This document shows, piece by piece, positions 11,601-23,417 of a stretch of DNA of 64,000 bases. The notes below the pieces were generated by a model. That model was not told where the DNA came from, did not search any database, and saw only the letters and a list, made by a program, of their open reading frames with translations. Within the stretch, counting starts at the first letter, position 1. Every line of letters starts with the position of its first letter. The DNA is from Daedaleopsis sinensis (lineage: Eukaryota > Basidiomycota > Agaricomycetes > Polyporales > Polyporaceae): assembly GCA_033807695.1 (NCBI GenBank), contig CM066306.1, positions 2,418,001 to 2,482,000 on the forward strand. The letters run 5' to 3'. The position numbers were made by a program, and so were the translations under genes.

Positions 11601-12027
11601 GAGACTGCGCCTCGAGGACAGCAGCGGGCGTCGTGCGGTGGCTATTGGAAGGGTCCCAACCTTGCACAGGCTCTTGGCTTATATTCTCGCCAAGCCAGGA
11701 GTTACGAGGAGGTGAAGAGGTTGAGGCATGCGTCTTGTCGTAACTGGCACGCAGGGCCACTGTCATGCCCGCGTCGATCGCGGGGTCGTACCCGCTCGAC
11801 TGGGAATGAGCGGGAGGAAGGGTAGATGGAGATTTCGGGGAAACAAAGCTGGAAGGATAGCGATCGTCACGAAGGTCGAAGTCGGTCAGGCCAAGCCGCT
11901 GAGAATAACTATTGGAATGCGAATGGCCGGTGTTTGGAGAGTGCGGTAGTGGGGTGACGAGCGCCATAGCGACCTCGTCGAGTGGGGTACCAGCATCTGG
12001 TGTAGGAAGATGTACAATGGCCGTCAT
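8628..12027 (-). CDS. Conserved basidiomycete protein of unknown function (1090 aa)
   Basis: Three exons (12027-10864, 10807-10076, 10004-8628; introns of 56 and 71 bp) join in phase into 1090 aa. Most of the chain is Ser/Pro-rich and looks disordered. Two blocks look conserved: a cysteine-containing block near residues 325-365 (EVCVECAMRDQDMADVDVTS, then VWDRESDVLYEELCRREAEEE), and the C-terminal end KKNIAELVEQDPEFVAYRYP followed by SSEQRLEVMR. A basic, charged stretch (LRKEEREERERKRKEEKRER) lies in exon 2. I recall similar proteins in other basidiomycetes without an assigned function and do not propose one. The long plus-strand open frames over 8556-9587 are its GC-rich shadows. Confidence 0.8.
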
Positions 12028-12586
12028 GCCCGACTACAGGGCCAACGCAGGGGTGCGCTGGAAGGGGATGAGGGAATGGGGTGGAAGAAGGGTGTTGATG
12101 GGCGTGAACGAGGCGAGCAGCACAGCCCACGGGAGTAGGAAATTACGTCGTGCCACAAAGACGGTGCTTACCAGCGAGCGATACGGTCCCGTCCGCCGTT
12201 CAACCGAGCTTTGTGGACGAGGCAGAGGAGCTCGTCGTCGTCGAGGTGGAAAAGAGTGGGGGCGGTTTCAAAAGCGGAAGGAGAAGCATGTCTCTACTAC
12301 CCCCGCCCCGCCTATTCGGCAATTGCGGTGTTTGCCGAGTGCACGGTATCCCTCGCTCGACCTCGACCTGGCAATTGAGCCTGGCTCTAGCATAACTTCC
12401 CCACAATCTCAATCTTCACATCTTTGATTCTCGAACAACCGCCACCATTTCTCTGCACTACATCGACGTATACTGCCAGCACACTGATAGAGATATGCAT
12501 CACGGCAAGACCGCAGGTGCACGGGTTCTCGTTAAACGATAGTAAAGGTCGAACAACTGTCCCTAATGGCCTATCTATGCTCTCAT
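12028..12586. other. Intergenic
   Basis: Space between the start of the 1090-aa gene and the stop of NDUFS7. It carries the promoter of the former and the 3' UTR of the latter, both on the minus strand. No further gene seen. Confidence 0.5.
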
Positions 12587-13645
<1,059 letters not shown>

Positions 13646-14266
13646 AGTGGAGGAGGAGGGACGAAGAGACTCGAGGACGAGCTCAACGTCGGTGACAATG
13701 GCGGAGGCTGTTTGCTAAGCGCACGTTCCGATTGGCCAGAGGGGGCACGGTCGCTCCGGGCATTCCCGTCACCACTTTCGAATCCCGATCTGGCGGTATT
13801 ATGCGGGACTTATGCTCATCCACCGTATTATGGTGATCGGTGGCCATTTAACCATCAATGGATAATCATCCTACGATGCAGCGTTTAACAGAAAAAGGAT
13901 TATTGCGACGGCCCGATATCACTTGGTAGAGTACAGTAGAAGACTTGGTGGGAGAGGTATGTGCGCATAGTGACGGGTATGAGGAACACGGAGAGCGGGC
14001 TTTAGTATGCAACGGAGACAATGCGATGCGAAAACGACATGGGTCAATGCGAGGATATCTATAGTATGTGGGGTCGTGGCGATAAGCGCAACGTATGGGC
14101 ATGGCATAGAGCGACGTGTTGTACAGAGGGGGACGATGGTTCCGAGGCTGAATAAAGATACTAATGTCCGTTCCATGTCCATCCACGAGGCCAGCGAGGA
14201 CGTAGTTCATACATACACCACGCCCATCGAAAGCTCGGCTCCGCTGTAAACGTGCAGAGAGCTACA
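13646..14266. other. Intergenic
   Basis: Promoter of NDUFS7 (minus strand) followed by the 3' UTR of the kinase gene. Open frames here (13866-14249) overlap on both strands, lack family motifs and are taken as chance. Confidence 0.5.
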
Positions 14267-16240
14267 TCAATCGCGGCCCTGGCTTTCTAGCGCGCCGCGG
14301 AGCCAGGGGTGGTTCCGCACTTCGTGAATGTCGGCACGGAACTCTGGCTCCTTTTCCAGGCAACGGGCCATGAGAGAGATGGCGGACCTGTTTAGGCGGC
14401 CAGTCTTGGGTTCACGGATGACGACCCGGCCCTCGCTGGCGTCCTGCTCGTTGGGAAACGGAGAGTGCCCAGTGAGGAGGTAGGAAAGCAGGACGCCGAG
14501 AGTCCAGATCTCCGCCGGAGGTGCTTGATACCTCTTTTTCAGCAAGATCTCTGACGAGGCATAGGCGGTGGTTCCAAAGAACAGGTTGTAGAACGGACGA
14601 GGTTGCGTGGGGTCGGCGACGACAGCGCTGCCAAAGTCAATCAACTTGACCTGCAACATTTTGATGAGCTTGTATATTTAGCATCGGCACACTCGCGTTA
14701 CACACCTTCAAGTCCGCGTCGACGACCAAGTTCTCGTCTTTGATATCGCAGTGGGTGATGCCCTGGCTGTCCAGATAATACACGGCCTCCACGACCTGCG
14801 CGAACACGTAGCGCGCCTCGTTCTCCGTCAGCCGTTTGTGCTTGCTCTGCTCGATGCACTCGAAGAGGTCATGCGACGGACGCCGCGTGAACTTCGGTGG
14901 CGCAGGACGAGGCAAACCCAGCAGATGGTCGTCCATCTTGACATCCGAAGGGAATTCCGATAGTGCGCCGGGCGTAGCTGAGTCCTGAACTCCGCTTGTC
15001 ACTGACTCCGAAGGCGTGTGTGGAGCGGAATCAAGGCCGGATGCCACGGAAGACGAGGGTGTAAGCGTCGGCGTTACTACTGGCGGGGCGACGAGCTTCC
15101 CGGGTGAGGTCTGCTGGCTCTTCTTTTGCTTCTGCTTCCTGGACACCCATGGGGTGCCGTGGAGCTCTTGTACCTGTCGGAGTCATTAGGCCACTGACTA
15201 GAGCGTCGGCGCAGATCGCTCACCAGGTAGAAGTAGACGTCGTCCTCGAACAGGTCTAGGCACTTGACGATATTCTCGTGATTCACGAGGCTAAGCAGCA
15301 TGACCTCGGTCGGAACACGCCCATAGACGTCGTCCTCCCACCATGCATGGTCCGGGACCTTGTCCTTGATGATGAACTTGACCGCGACCTCGTAGTCCTG
15401 ATGCCGGTGTCGGGCGGTCATCACGAATCCATACCCTCCGGCGCCAAGTTCGTCCTCGAGTTGGTAGTTGCGCACAAAGAACGGGTTGAGCATATGCTCT
15501 GCGTCGAAACGCGCCGAGTACAGACGACCCTCGCAGAGCGCTGAATCGTCACCGAATTCGTCCGAGGGGAAGGGGAAAGAGGGGCTATCGTCATGTGCGT
15601 CTATCGGTGAGAGAAGCAGGACTGATGGACGATCGTCTGCATCGTCGCACCCGATATTGGAGAGCGTGAGAGAGGGAAGGGAAGGTAGCTTGCTCTCTGA
15701 CGGAGAAGCATCGGAACGGAGGAAGGGTGACGCGGAGAAAACGGTGGAGGTGGGCTCGAAAGTCTGTCGTGTCGGGGTAAAGGGCGAGGCCGTAGGGTCC
15801 AGGGCGCGCGAAGAGTAGCTGGGGGATGGGAAGGAGGAGTTCTGCCGAGACGGGTCGGATATGCTGAGGGCACAGGAAGACGAGAACTGCGAGAAGTCGT
15901 GAGAGTGCTCGGAGGCGGCTGGAGAGTGGTGCGGCGGGAGGCGATGGAAGACGGCGGGAGAGCTGTATTCCGCTTTCTCATCCTCAATGTATTCCTCTGA
16001 GGACTGGTGAGAGCTCAGGGAACGATAGAGGTCTGGCGGGAAGAGGGGGGGTTCGTAAACGTCGCAGGAGAGGATCCGGTGGTCGTGGTGCTCCGTTAGG
16101 GGGGTGTGGAGGCTGTCGCCGTCGTCTGAAGACATATCGCCATGGTCGGAGGATGGGGAGAACACGCCAAACAAAGGAGACTCGGAAGGCTGTGTGCACT
16201 TGAAAGTGTGGAGGCTGCCGCTGCTAGAGGACGCAATCAT
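14267..16240 (-). CDS. Serine/threonine protein kinase, PAS-kinase/CAMK-like catalytic domain (622 aa)
   Basis: Exons 16240-15224, 15173-14706 and 14650-14267 give 622 aa. The first 250 residues are Ser/Pro-rich and acidic. The catalytic domain starts near 252: glycine loop GAGGYG (266-271), Lys288 in VAVKF, catalytic loop THCDIKDEN with Asp482, DFG at 500-502 (KLIDFGSA), then EIWTLGVLLSYLLTGHSPF and an HPWL end. HRD is HCD here, so it is a non-RD kinase. A low-complexity insert of about 90 residues (340-430) separates the hinge (LVQELHGTPWVS) from LFECIEQSKH. The pattern DLFECI...DIKDEN...VKLIDFGSA resembles PAS kinases such as yeast Psk1, but no PAS domain is visible; substrate unknown. Start chosen at the only suitable ATG, in a good GCCATGA context. 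Confidence 0.85.
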
Positions 16241-16848
16241 GGCGAGGACGGCGGGTTGAGGGTGGCACAGGGGAGTGGAGGAGGGGAGGGGGGCGAGAAG
16301 AGAAAGCGGAGGAGGTGTGACGGTATTTATTCGAACGAAGAGACGAGTGGAAGCCGAAGTGGGAAGGCTCGCGAAGGAGGCCACTCGAGTACAAGAAGCG
16401 TGGCATGAGCCACACCTGCCACAGGCCGATCGCCTTCATTTGCTGTCAGTGACGGTCAGTGATAACTTGTAACAGACTCCGTCATCCTCTGGCCATCGCC
16501 TATCTCACCCATCTCTGGCCACACATACACGTTTGGAAGGCAGATGTGCTCCGCGATAGTGTCTCACCACATGTGGCCATCCTCGTTCTTCCCCCGCGAC
16601 CTATAGCAGCCTATAGCGATGCAAGCCAGCGGGATCAAGTTGATTGTGAGTTGATTGCAAGCCACAATGCGTCCGTCTATAGCCCACGCCTAGATCCTAA
16701 CGCAGATCTCGCATCGTCAGGTACATTACGTCAGATAATATTGTATCCACGCGCCGGCATCTATCCTGGTTATCATGTACACATGCAATGCCGCAGACAT
16801 CTCGGACTTCATTCGCATTGCGTCCTTCATGTCGACAGCGTGGCCAGC
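16241..16848. other. Intergenic
   Basis: Promoter of the kinase gene plus the 3' UTR of the glycosylase gene, both on the minus strand. No gene seen. Confidence 0.5.
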
Positions 16849-19126
16849 TCAGGCCTTTGGTTCCTCTGCCAGCGCCCACATGTAGTATACACCTGACAGA
16901 CATTGATTGCTTCAGCATCCCCGCAATAAACAACAACATTGCCCCGATGTGGCCTAGGGCCCGCAAACATCGAGACTCACCGAGACTCCGGTATGGTCGC
17001 CAACTCTCCGCGAGTGCCTCCATCTCCTTCGGAGTCAAAAAAGCACCTCTACAACGCGTTTCACTGTCAGTGCCCCGCGAAGGTTTTGACGACGGCTGAA
17101 ACAGCGCACGCACTTGACCTTCGTTCCCTTCAGACGAGTCTTCATCTGGGCCACCGTCAGACCATCCGGCAATGGCGGAACCTCGCCTGTCGTCTCGCCC
17201 TCTGAGTCTGCATTTCCGCGCATGTTCAGTGTCCTGTTGATGGACGGCGTGAAGGGCGGGGGCAGTGCCATCCCCGACTCGGACTCGGGCTCGGACTCGC
17301 CCTTCCCTTTCTTCTTTGGGGTCGATGGGAGGAACACATCGGGGGCCGCCGGAACCGAGGATGCGTCGGGCGTGGTTGCTCGGGCTGCGGCGTTCTGTCC
17401 GCCCGCGCTGCCGCCCTCGATGACGTCCTCGGCATCGTGCTCGACCAGCTTGTCCTTCCGCAGAGATAACGGCGCCGACGGCGAATAGAGAGAGATGAAC
17501 CAACGCAGCATGCCCTTCTGAACACCCAGATCCCCTGCCAGGAGAGATGCATATGAGTACACTCTGATAAATTGACAATATACTGTGCTGCATGGAAGCG
17601 TCACAGCCCAAGCGCCGTGATGTGTGCACAATCGCGTTCCCGACGGTTCCTCTCGGTGGATAACAACACAGGCACAGGAGCATAGCCAATCGTGCCTTTT
17701 ATACACGCCTTAGCTCACCTCAACCCCGCGGTGTAGCAGACAAGGAGGTGACAGGCGCATATACACATCATCAAAAGACAGATACTGGGGGACGTACCGA
17801 CTGGCAAGATGTCCGGTCGGCGGAGAGAGAAGATTGCAAACATGTGCACTGCGACGTAACCCTCGGACTTCAGCCTTCCCTGCTTCAGCGCTCGTCTTCG
17901 ATGCACATACCGGTCCACTGAGGCCGCAGGCGCGGGGGCAGAGCGTGCACGTTCAGCGGCCGCCCGCGGGATCGGCAGAGGTAGCGGGACGTACCACGCC
18001 TATACCCCGCACCTCGGTCAGGATGCGGTACAGCTCTTCGTCGTCCGCCTCCAGCAGCTTCCGCGTGGACAGCCGCCCGTCCGCGAACCGCGCAGCCAGG
18101 TCCAGGACTAGCAACAAGTTACAACGGTGTCAGCGCCCGCCCCGTGGCACGCGGTGTCTGGCTCTGACGCACTGTACTCGGCCTTGCGGCCGCTGAGCCC
18201 GGCGGTGCGCAGTGTCGCGGTGTCCTTGGTGATGACTTGATGTGCAGACGGGAAGAAGTCCGACCTTCGAGTTCCAAGCAGCCCCCGACGCACTATCAGC
18301 GATGCCGACGCCTCGGCACATCCTCTGGAGCAGACGGGGTACGCACGGGTGCTCGGGGCTGTCTGCGATCGACGGGTCGAAGAGACGTCTGAACTTCAGT
18401 GTGATGGCGGCGGCCGCTTTCCACGAGATCTGCTGGCCCCTGGAGATTAATGGAGCGACGACGTGTGCCGTGCGGCGGGATCAGTTTCGTGAGGTCGTGT
18501 ATACGAGCCAGGAACATAAATGCCTGCTTGAGACTTTCTCATGTCAGGAGTGACAGAGAAAAGTGCGCGGCCGGCCCGGCCGACATCTGGGTAGTTTCAA
18601 TACGGATGCATATGAACGTTCCTTACAATATAGAATGGGCCAATGTACTGTTGCGGATTGCAGTTGCTCAGCTTACGACCTCGAGCAGGCCAAAAGCAGA
18701 AGACACGCACCGGAAGGGGTCTAGTCGTTCAAGATGTTCAAAGGGCTTGCACTTGACGCGGCGAAACACGTCCTCGAAACGGGGATCAACGCTGATGAGA
18801 TGCTGTCTTGCCTCCTCGAAGGAGAACGTGAGCACCGCTGGTACGAGCTCCTGTCCATCTGCAGTAGTTACAGGTGCGACAACAGCTGCCGGCGGTGCGG
18901 GTCTAGGAGGAGCGACAGACGTATCGACTGCGGTCTTTGCCGTCGCCGAAGATCCTTTAGTCGCGCGAGCTTTCTTCTTGGCCGGTTCTTTAGGAGTAGC
19001 ACTTGGGGCCGTGGTCTTCCTCTTGTTGACGTTGCTCGTCTTGCTCACAGTTGTCTTAGTTTCCACGACCGTCGCCGCCGTGCCTCCAGCGGCCTCAGCG
19101 GTCGCACTGCGTGTCACTCGCTGCAT
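16849..19126 (-). CDS. MAG1: DNA-3-methyladenine glycosylase, HhH-GPD family (MAG/AlkA type, 441 aa)
   Basis: Base-excision repair enzyme that removes alkylated purines. Ten exons: 19126-18711, 18647-18627, 18439-18347, 18264-18173, 18107-17995, 17917-17911, 17848-17798, 17534-17114, 17048-16981, 16892-16849. Family blocks in order: LDPFRTLAHSILGQQISWKA, LRTAGLSGRKAEYILDLAAR, the helix-hairpin-helix LTEVRGIGVWTVHMF, and LPVGDLGVQKGMLRW with catalytic Asp266. The end is LTPKEMEALAESWRPYRSLG then VYYMWALAEEPKA. Two exons are tiny (21 and 7 nt), and the intron at 17535-17797 (263 bp) is long for this window. An insert of about 110 low-complexity residues splits the C-terminal part. An in-frame ATG at 19261 would add 45 residues. 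Confidence 0.93.
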
Positions 19127-19660
19127 GTTGAGGTCGAGTGCGTTGGTGCTTAGCGGTTTGTTGTGAACCTGGTTCGAAGGCGAAATGGCAAATTTGGGGA
19201 TTTCACTGAGTGCCAACAGTCGCGTTGAGATAAGTGTCCGTGCTGAGACGCAGAAAGTCATACGGTGGTGGTCGTAGGTCAACGTCAACCTCCCGCTTCG
19301 CCTCAAGTCATCGCGATTCGCGAGTCAGCAATTGGAAAGTTCGTCGGAGTCTGGAGACGGTCCCGCCCCATAAACGCCTCAAACGCTGAAGCGAGGCGCG
19401 ATGCGGTGCCGCATCCACGTCATGACGCGTTCTCACGTGCAAACGCGATCGCGTTCAATGCCACGGTGCCACCGTCCCGGTGGCCCGGGGGTGCCTGGGC
19501 TGTCCTGGCTGCGCTTGGACCTTCTCCTCCATCCACCATCCTGCTCTACCGTCACGCCATATATACCGCCTCTCACCGCGGTTCTGCTTTCTTCTCTACT
19601 ACCACCACTCGTCTACTTGCACGCAACAGCGCCACTCGACTTCCTTCAAAGACCACAACC
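19127..19660. promoter_or_regulatory. Divergent promoter between MAG1 and the I9 inhibitor, with TATA box
   Basis: Spacer of 534 bp between two genes pointing away from each other. On the plus side a TATATA element sits at 19560-19565, 96 nt before the inhibitor ATG, followed by CT-rich leader sequence typical of strongly expressed fungal genes. The MAG1 side contains the alternative upstream ATG (19259-19261). Confidence 0.55.
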
Positions 19661-20252
19661 ATGTCCGGCAGTGCGTATCGCGATCTGATTGCATCATGGG
19701 TGAAAGCTCCTCATCGTCTTTCGCCGTCGGTGAACTCCCGAATTCCACAGAGTACATCGTCGTGTTCAAGGACCACGTCTCCGATGCCGACGTCGAGAAG
19801 CACGCGAGCGACATCGCTGCGAACGGTGCGTACTCCTTTCCGACCCGCAGCTCAACGCAGCCACCTGGCTGACTCCATACACACTGTTCAGGCGGCGCGA
19901 TTAACCAGCGCTACGGGACTGTGCTCAAGGTGACCCCCTATGCTCTGGGAAAATGAACCATCTGAGCTGACGACATTGGTTGTGCAGGGCTTCGCTGCAA
20001 CCATCCCGGAGGGGTATCTCCAGACGCTCCAGTCCTTCCAGGGGGACGTCATTGACTACATCGGTACGTCCCACCTTTTCCAACGTGCACAGTACACCCT
20101 TTGTGTTCCATCCCTTTCTATCCGGAAGCCAAGCTGCCAGTGTATATTCCCCATCCCCATCCCTCCACGCCACTCCGTTGGCCCGAGAGTACATCGCACT
20201 GACCTCTCGTTCCTATCGTCCAGAGCCTGACGGTATCGTCACTACTCAATGA
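19661..20252 (+). CDS. Proteinase inhibitor I9 family (proteinase B inhibitor-like, 75 aa)
   Basis: Five exons (19661-19670, 19751-19825, 19892-19929, 19988-20063, 20224-20252) give 75 aa. The fold is that of a stand-alone subtilisin propeptide: MSGKYIVVFKDHVSDADVEK, then GGAINQRYGTVLKGFAATIP, then EGYLQTLQSFQGDVIDYIEP ending DGIVTTQ. Such cytosolic proteins (yeast Pbi2, Pleurotus POIA1) inhibit vacuolar proteinase B and also act in vacuole fusion (family knowledge). The first exon holds only the first three codons plus one base. Length and C-terminus match the family exactly. No signal peptide. Confidence 0.95.
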
Positions 20253-20768
20253 TCGGGCCTGAAAGATTATGGGGAGGATTGTGAATCAATGAATATCGAA
20301 GCCGAATGAATGTGTACCATCTTAATGACTACGATCTGCCAATGTAACATCGGAGCTTTGCCGAGCGAGCTATAAAGACCTTTTGCAAGCTTCGTTTGGC
20401 AAAGGGCGCATGAGCAACCTAATGCCTTTCAGCGGCAGAGTGGAAGGCAATTCTCCCAAACTTTCATCGCAGTATGCAGCTATGGTTGGGCTGGACTAAC
20501 GTCGAAGACCGTCTGCCTGAGTACTTATTACATTAACCGGGACCATCTATCGATCATATGTGTATATGCGGTATCACTACAAAGACAAGTGAGTGTAAGG
20601 GTATCACTGCGTGTGTCGTAACAAGTCGTAACGGTCGTGGAAGGCTACATGGACAATCAAGGCATAACGATAAAGGAAGAGAAGATCAATCCGGGGTATC
20701 AACCGTCCATCACTGTGAACTATCAACCGTAGCTTCCCAGTCCAAGGTCCGCATACTTAAGAGACCGC
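20253..20768. other. Intergenic between converging genes
   Basis: Both flanking genes end here (stops at 20252 and 20769), so the spacer holds only 3' UTRs and terminators. No conserved open frame or RNA structure recognised. Confidence 0.5.
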
Positions 20769-22713
20769 CTATGCGACGACGTACAAGGGCAAGCCGTTCA
20801 CCACGCCCTCCCTGTCGCCGACGGTGCCGTTCTCGTCAGCCATGTCTGCCGCATCCTCCGGAGACACGACCTTTGGCGCGAAGGCCCCGCCCGCGGATTT
20901 GCCCAGCGTCTCCGACGCAGGCGGAGTCGGGGGCGTGACCGTCAACCCGGGCACACCTTCTGCAAAGTTCTCCGGCACGCTCTCGGCCGTGGACGCGGTG
21001 ACGGAGGACGAGAGAACAGGGACGCGGGTGGGCCCAGGGAGTGGAGGGGTGAGCATGATCGGTCCGAGGCCGGGGTTGTGCGCCTGCGCGGGCGGCGCTG
21101 GGGACGAAGCGTCTTTGTCGCCGCTCCCGTCGGCGTTAGTGGGCGGGTCTGCGAAGTCCCACGGGCGCGGGACGAGGGCCGCGGGCATGAGCCACGTCGC
21201 TGCGCAGACGACACCCTTGCCTTCGTCTTGGCCGCGGATCGCGTTGAACTCGGCGTCGATGTACTGCGAGATGTACCGGACGAAGGGCATGAGCTCGCGC
21301 ACGCCGCCGTTGGCGACGGAGAGAGCGGTCAGGAAGTTCACAACGGTGTGCGCAATCGAAGGGACATTCTGGTAGCGATGGGTGAGGTGAGTTGTGGTAA
21401 ATGTAGACAACATGCGACAAGACGTACGCTGAGGTACTGCACTGACGGCTCGGGCATGACGACCTCCAGACCCCACCAATCTAGAAGCAGCATTGTCAGA
21501 CGCCATGTTGAAGCGGATAGTAAGTGCCCATACATGTGATAACCGACATACGGTCTGTTGGCGGGTAGATACCAGCATGCGAGGGCATGATCGACTTGCC
21601 GGTAGCATAGCCCAAGGCCATGAGCTGGGGAGTGATCTGCTCAACACCTTCCATAACCGCCTTGGCGGTGGGAACAGCACCGCTCAGAAGCCCGGGCGCA
21701 TTTGCGGGTTCCCCGAGCCCCCAGTTCGGCACGGTGATGAGGTTGATCACGTCCAGGTCCGACAACATCTCCTTGAGCTTGTCGAATGACGAGGTCGTCA
21801 CGCTTGTGATTCCGTCAAGGGCGCGACCCGGCATCGCCGCCACGCTCAGGCTGCGCTCTGCTGTCTTCTCGGTCGGCTTCGCGGACGACGCGGTGACGGA
21901 AACCTTGTCCAACTTGGCAAACCGCTTCTCCTGGGCCTCCGCGTCCGTGAAGGGCAGACAGACCGCGTGGATGGGCCCATTGTGGACGGCCTTGATATCC
22001 TCACCCGAAGCCGTCTTGCCCACGACGAAAGCCTCGTCCAAGCTCGGGAGCAGACGCAGCTGTGCGATGACCTTCTGCGCGGACTTCGGCTGCATGAGCT
22101 GTGCCTTCACCTTCTCTGCCTTCCGCTTCTGCGGGACGGCATGAGCAGCGATCTTCGAGCTCTTCGGCGGCGCAGCAGACGGGGCGGCGAACGGGCCCAC
22201 TATGAGGTCGCGCACCACGAGCGCAGACTCGTGAGCTTGTCTCTCGGAGCGGGCGCGGACGATGCGGCGTTCGGCATACTCTCGTCTTGCGGTCACCTCC
22301 TTCTCCGCCTGTTCATGGAGCGTCGGGGGCGCAGGCTTGGGGTCCTGAACGCCTTTGGGGTGGACAAGGGAACGCCACGAGAAACGCTGCTGGGCGTGGA
22401 GTCTGTATAGAGGCTCTGGCTTCTCGGAAGCCGGTGCAGGAGTCGGTGCAGGAACTGGACTTTGAGCAACGGGCGTGATCGAGGGTGTGGACTGTGAGTT
22501 CGTGTCCATCTCTACCTGCGCCTCGGAAGGGGCGTGATCCGCCACGGATTCTGAAGTTGTATCAGGGGATGGAGATGCATCGACGGGCGCGGATGGTGAC
22601 TGGATATCCGACGGCACCTCGCTCTCGGGCGGTTGGGTTCCTTCCTCCTTGAGCTCCGTCAGCACCTCCTTGGACTTCGCAGCGGAATTTGACCAGAGTC
22701 TGAAGACCATCAT
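20769..22713 (-). CDS. Conserved hypothetical protein (604 aa)
   Basis: Exons 22713-21552, 21480-21428 and 21368-20769 join in phase into 604 aa starting MMVFRLWSNSAAKSKEVL. Residues 1-130 and the last 130 are Ser/Pro/Glu-rich. The middle looks folded: a charged helical stretch (LHEQAEKEVTARREYAERR), then PNWGLGEPANAPGLLSG, IMPSHAGIYPPTDHWWGLEV and VRELMPFVRYISQYIDAEF. I do not recognise a domain; I have the impression of basidiomycete homologs only. No signal peptide or membrane segment. The neighbouring MFS gene on the same strand starts about 2.4 kb upstream and suggests no shared role. Confidence 0.75.
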
Positions 22714-23417
22714 AGTAGGGTTGCAAACAGCGGAGAGAGTAGTGAGGAACCTGCGCCCGTCAGGTGAGCCTCTTATGCCAATCAACGTCTCGCTGATGCC
22801 CTTCCAAGAGAGAGTAGTCCAGTACGAGGAGACTGGCAGAATGAACGGATGAGAGAACGCCGAACGGTGCAGCAGATGGCAAGAGGTGCAAGACGGCTCG
22901 GACTCAACAGTTTCAACTCCAATCACTACAAGCGCCCGAGAAGTCGCGGTCACGTGTTCCCAGTCCCAGAACGGCAACTTCAAGTTTCGAACGTCCCGGC
23001 ACTTGGCCTCAGGTTGGCCTCAGGCTCAAGAATCCAGACAACTACCAACCGGACGTCGTCCTTACGGTTCGACGTCCACAACTCATGTGTATGAATATGG
23101 ACCCTTGCGACAACGCACCACGCGCCTCCATACCTAAGGTTCGTCTCCTGCCACATGGATCACCTTGAAGTTGAATGTCATCTGCCAATTAATATATATC
23201 ATAGACGAGTGTAACTATCTGGCAAAAGTGTTGCTCGGCTTTCCCGAGTCGAACCTTTGGTCACCAACCCTCGCAAGCTGTGGTACATCCCGTTGGCGAG
23301 CACCACGGATTAACTTCCGGTACGCTTCACGTGGTTCCGCTGCTGAGCATTAGTTCGAGAGTAGAAAGTCAGGCGCATGTGCAAGCACTCACAGGCTGTC
23401 GCACCACCCTGGTTGAT
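22714..23417. other. Intergenic
   Basis: Promoter of the 604-aa gene plus the 3' UTR of the MFS gene. A stretch near 23236-23280 looks at first like a tRNA T-arm on the minus strand but does not fold (see rejected items). Confidence 0.45.

Noticed and set aside
23236..23290. tRNA-like T-arm on the minus strand (GGTTCGACTCGGG)
   Set aside because: The T-stem does not pair, and no acceptor stem, D-arm or anticodon arm can be folded around it.
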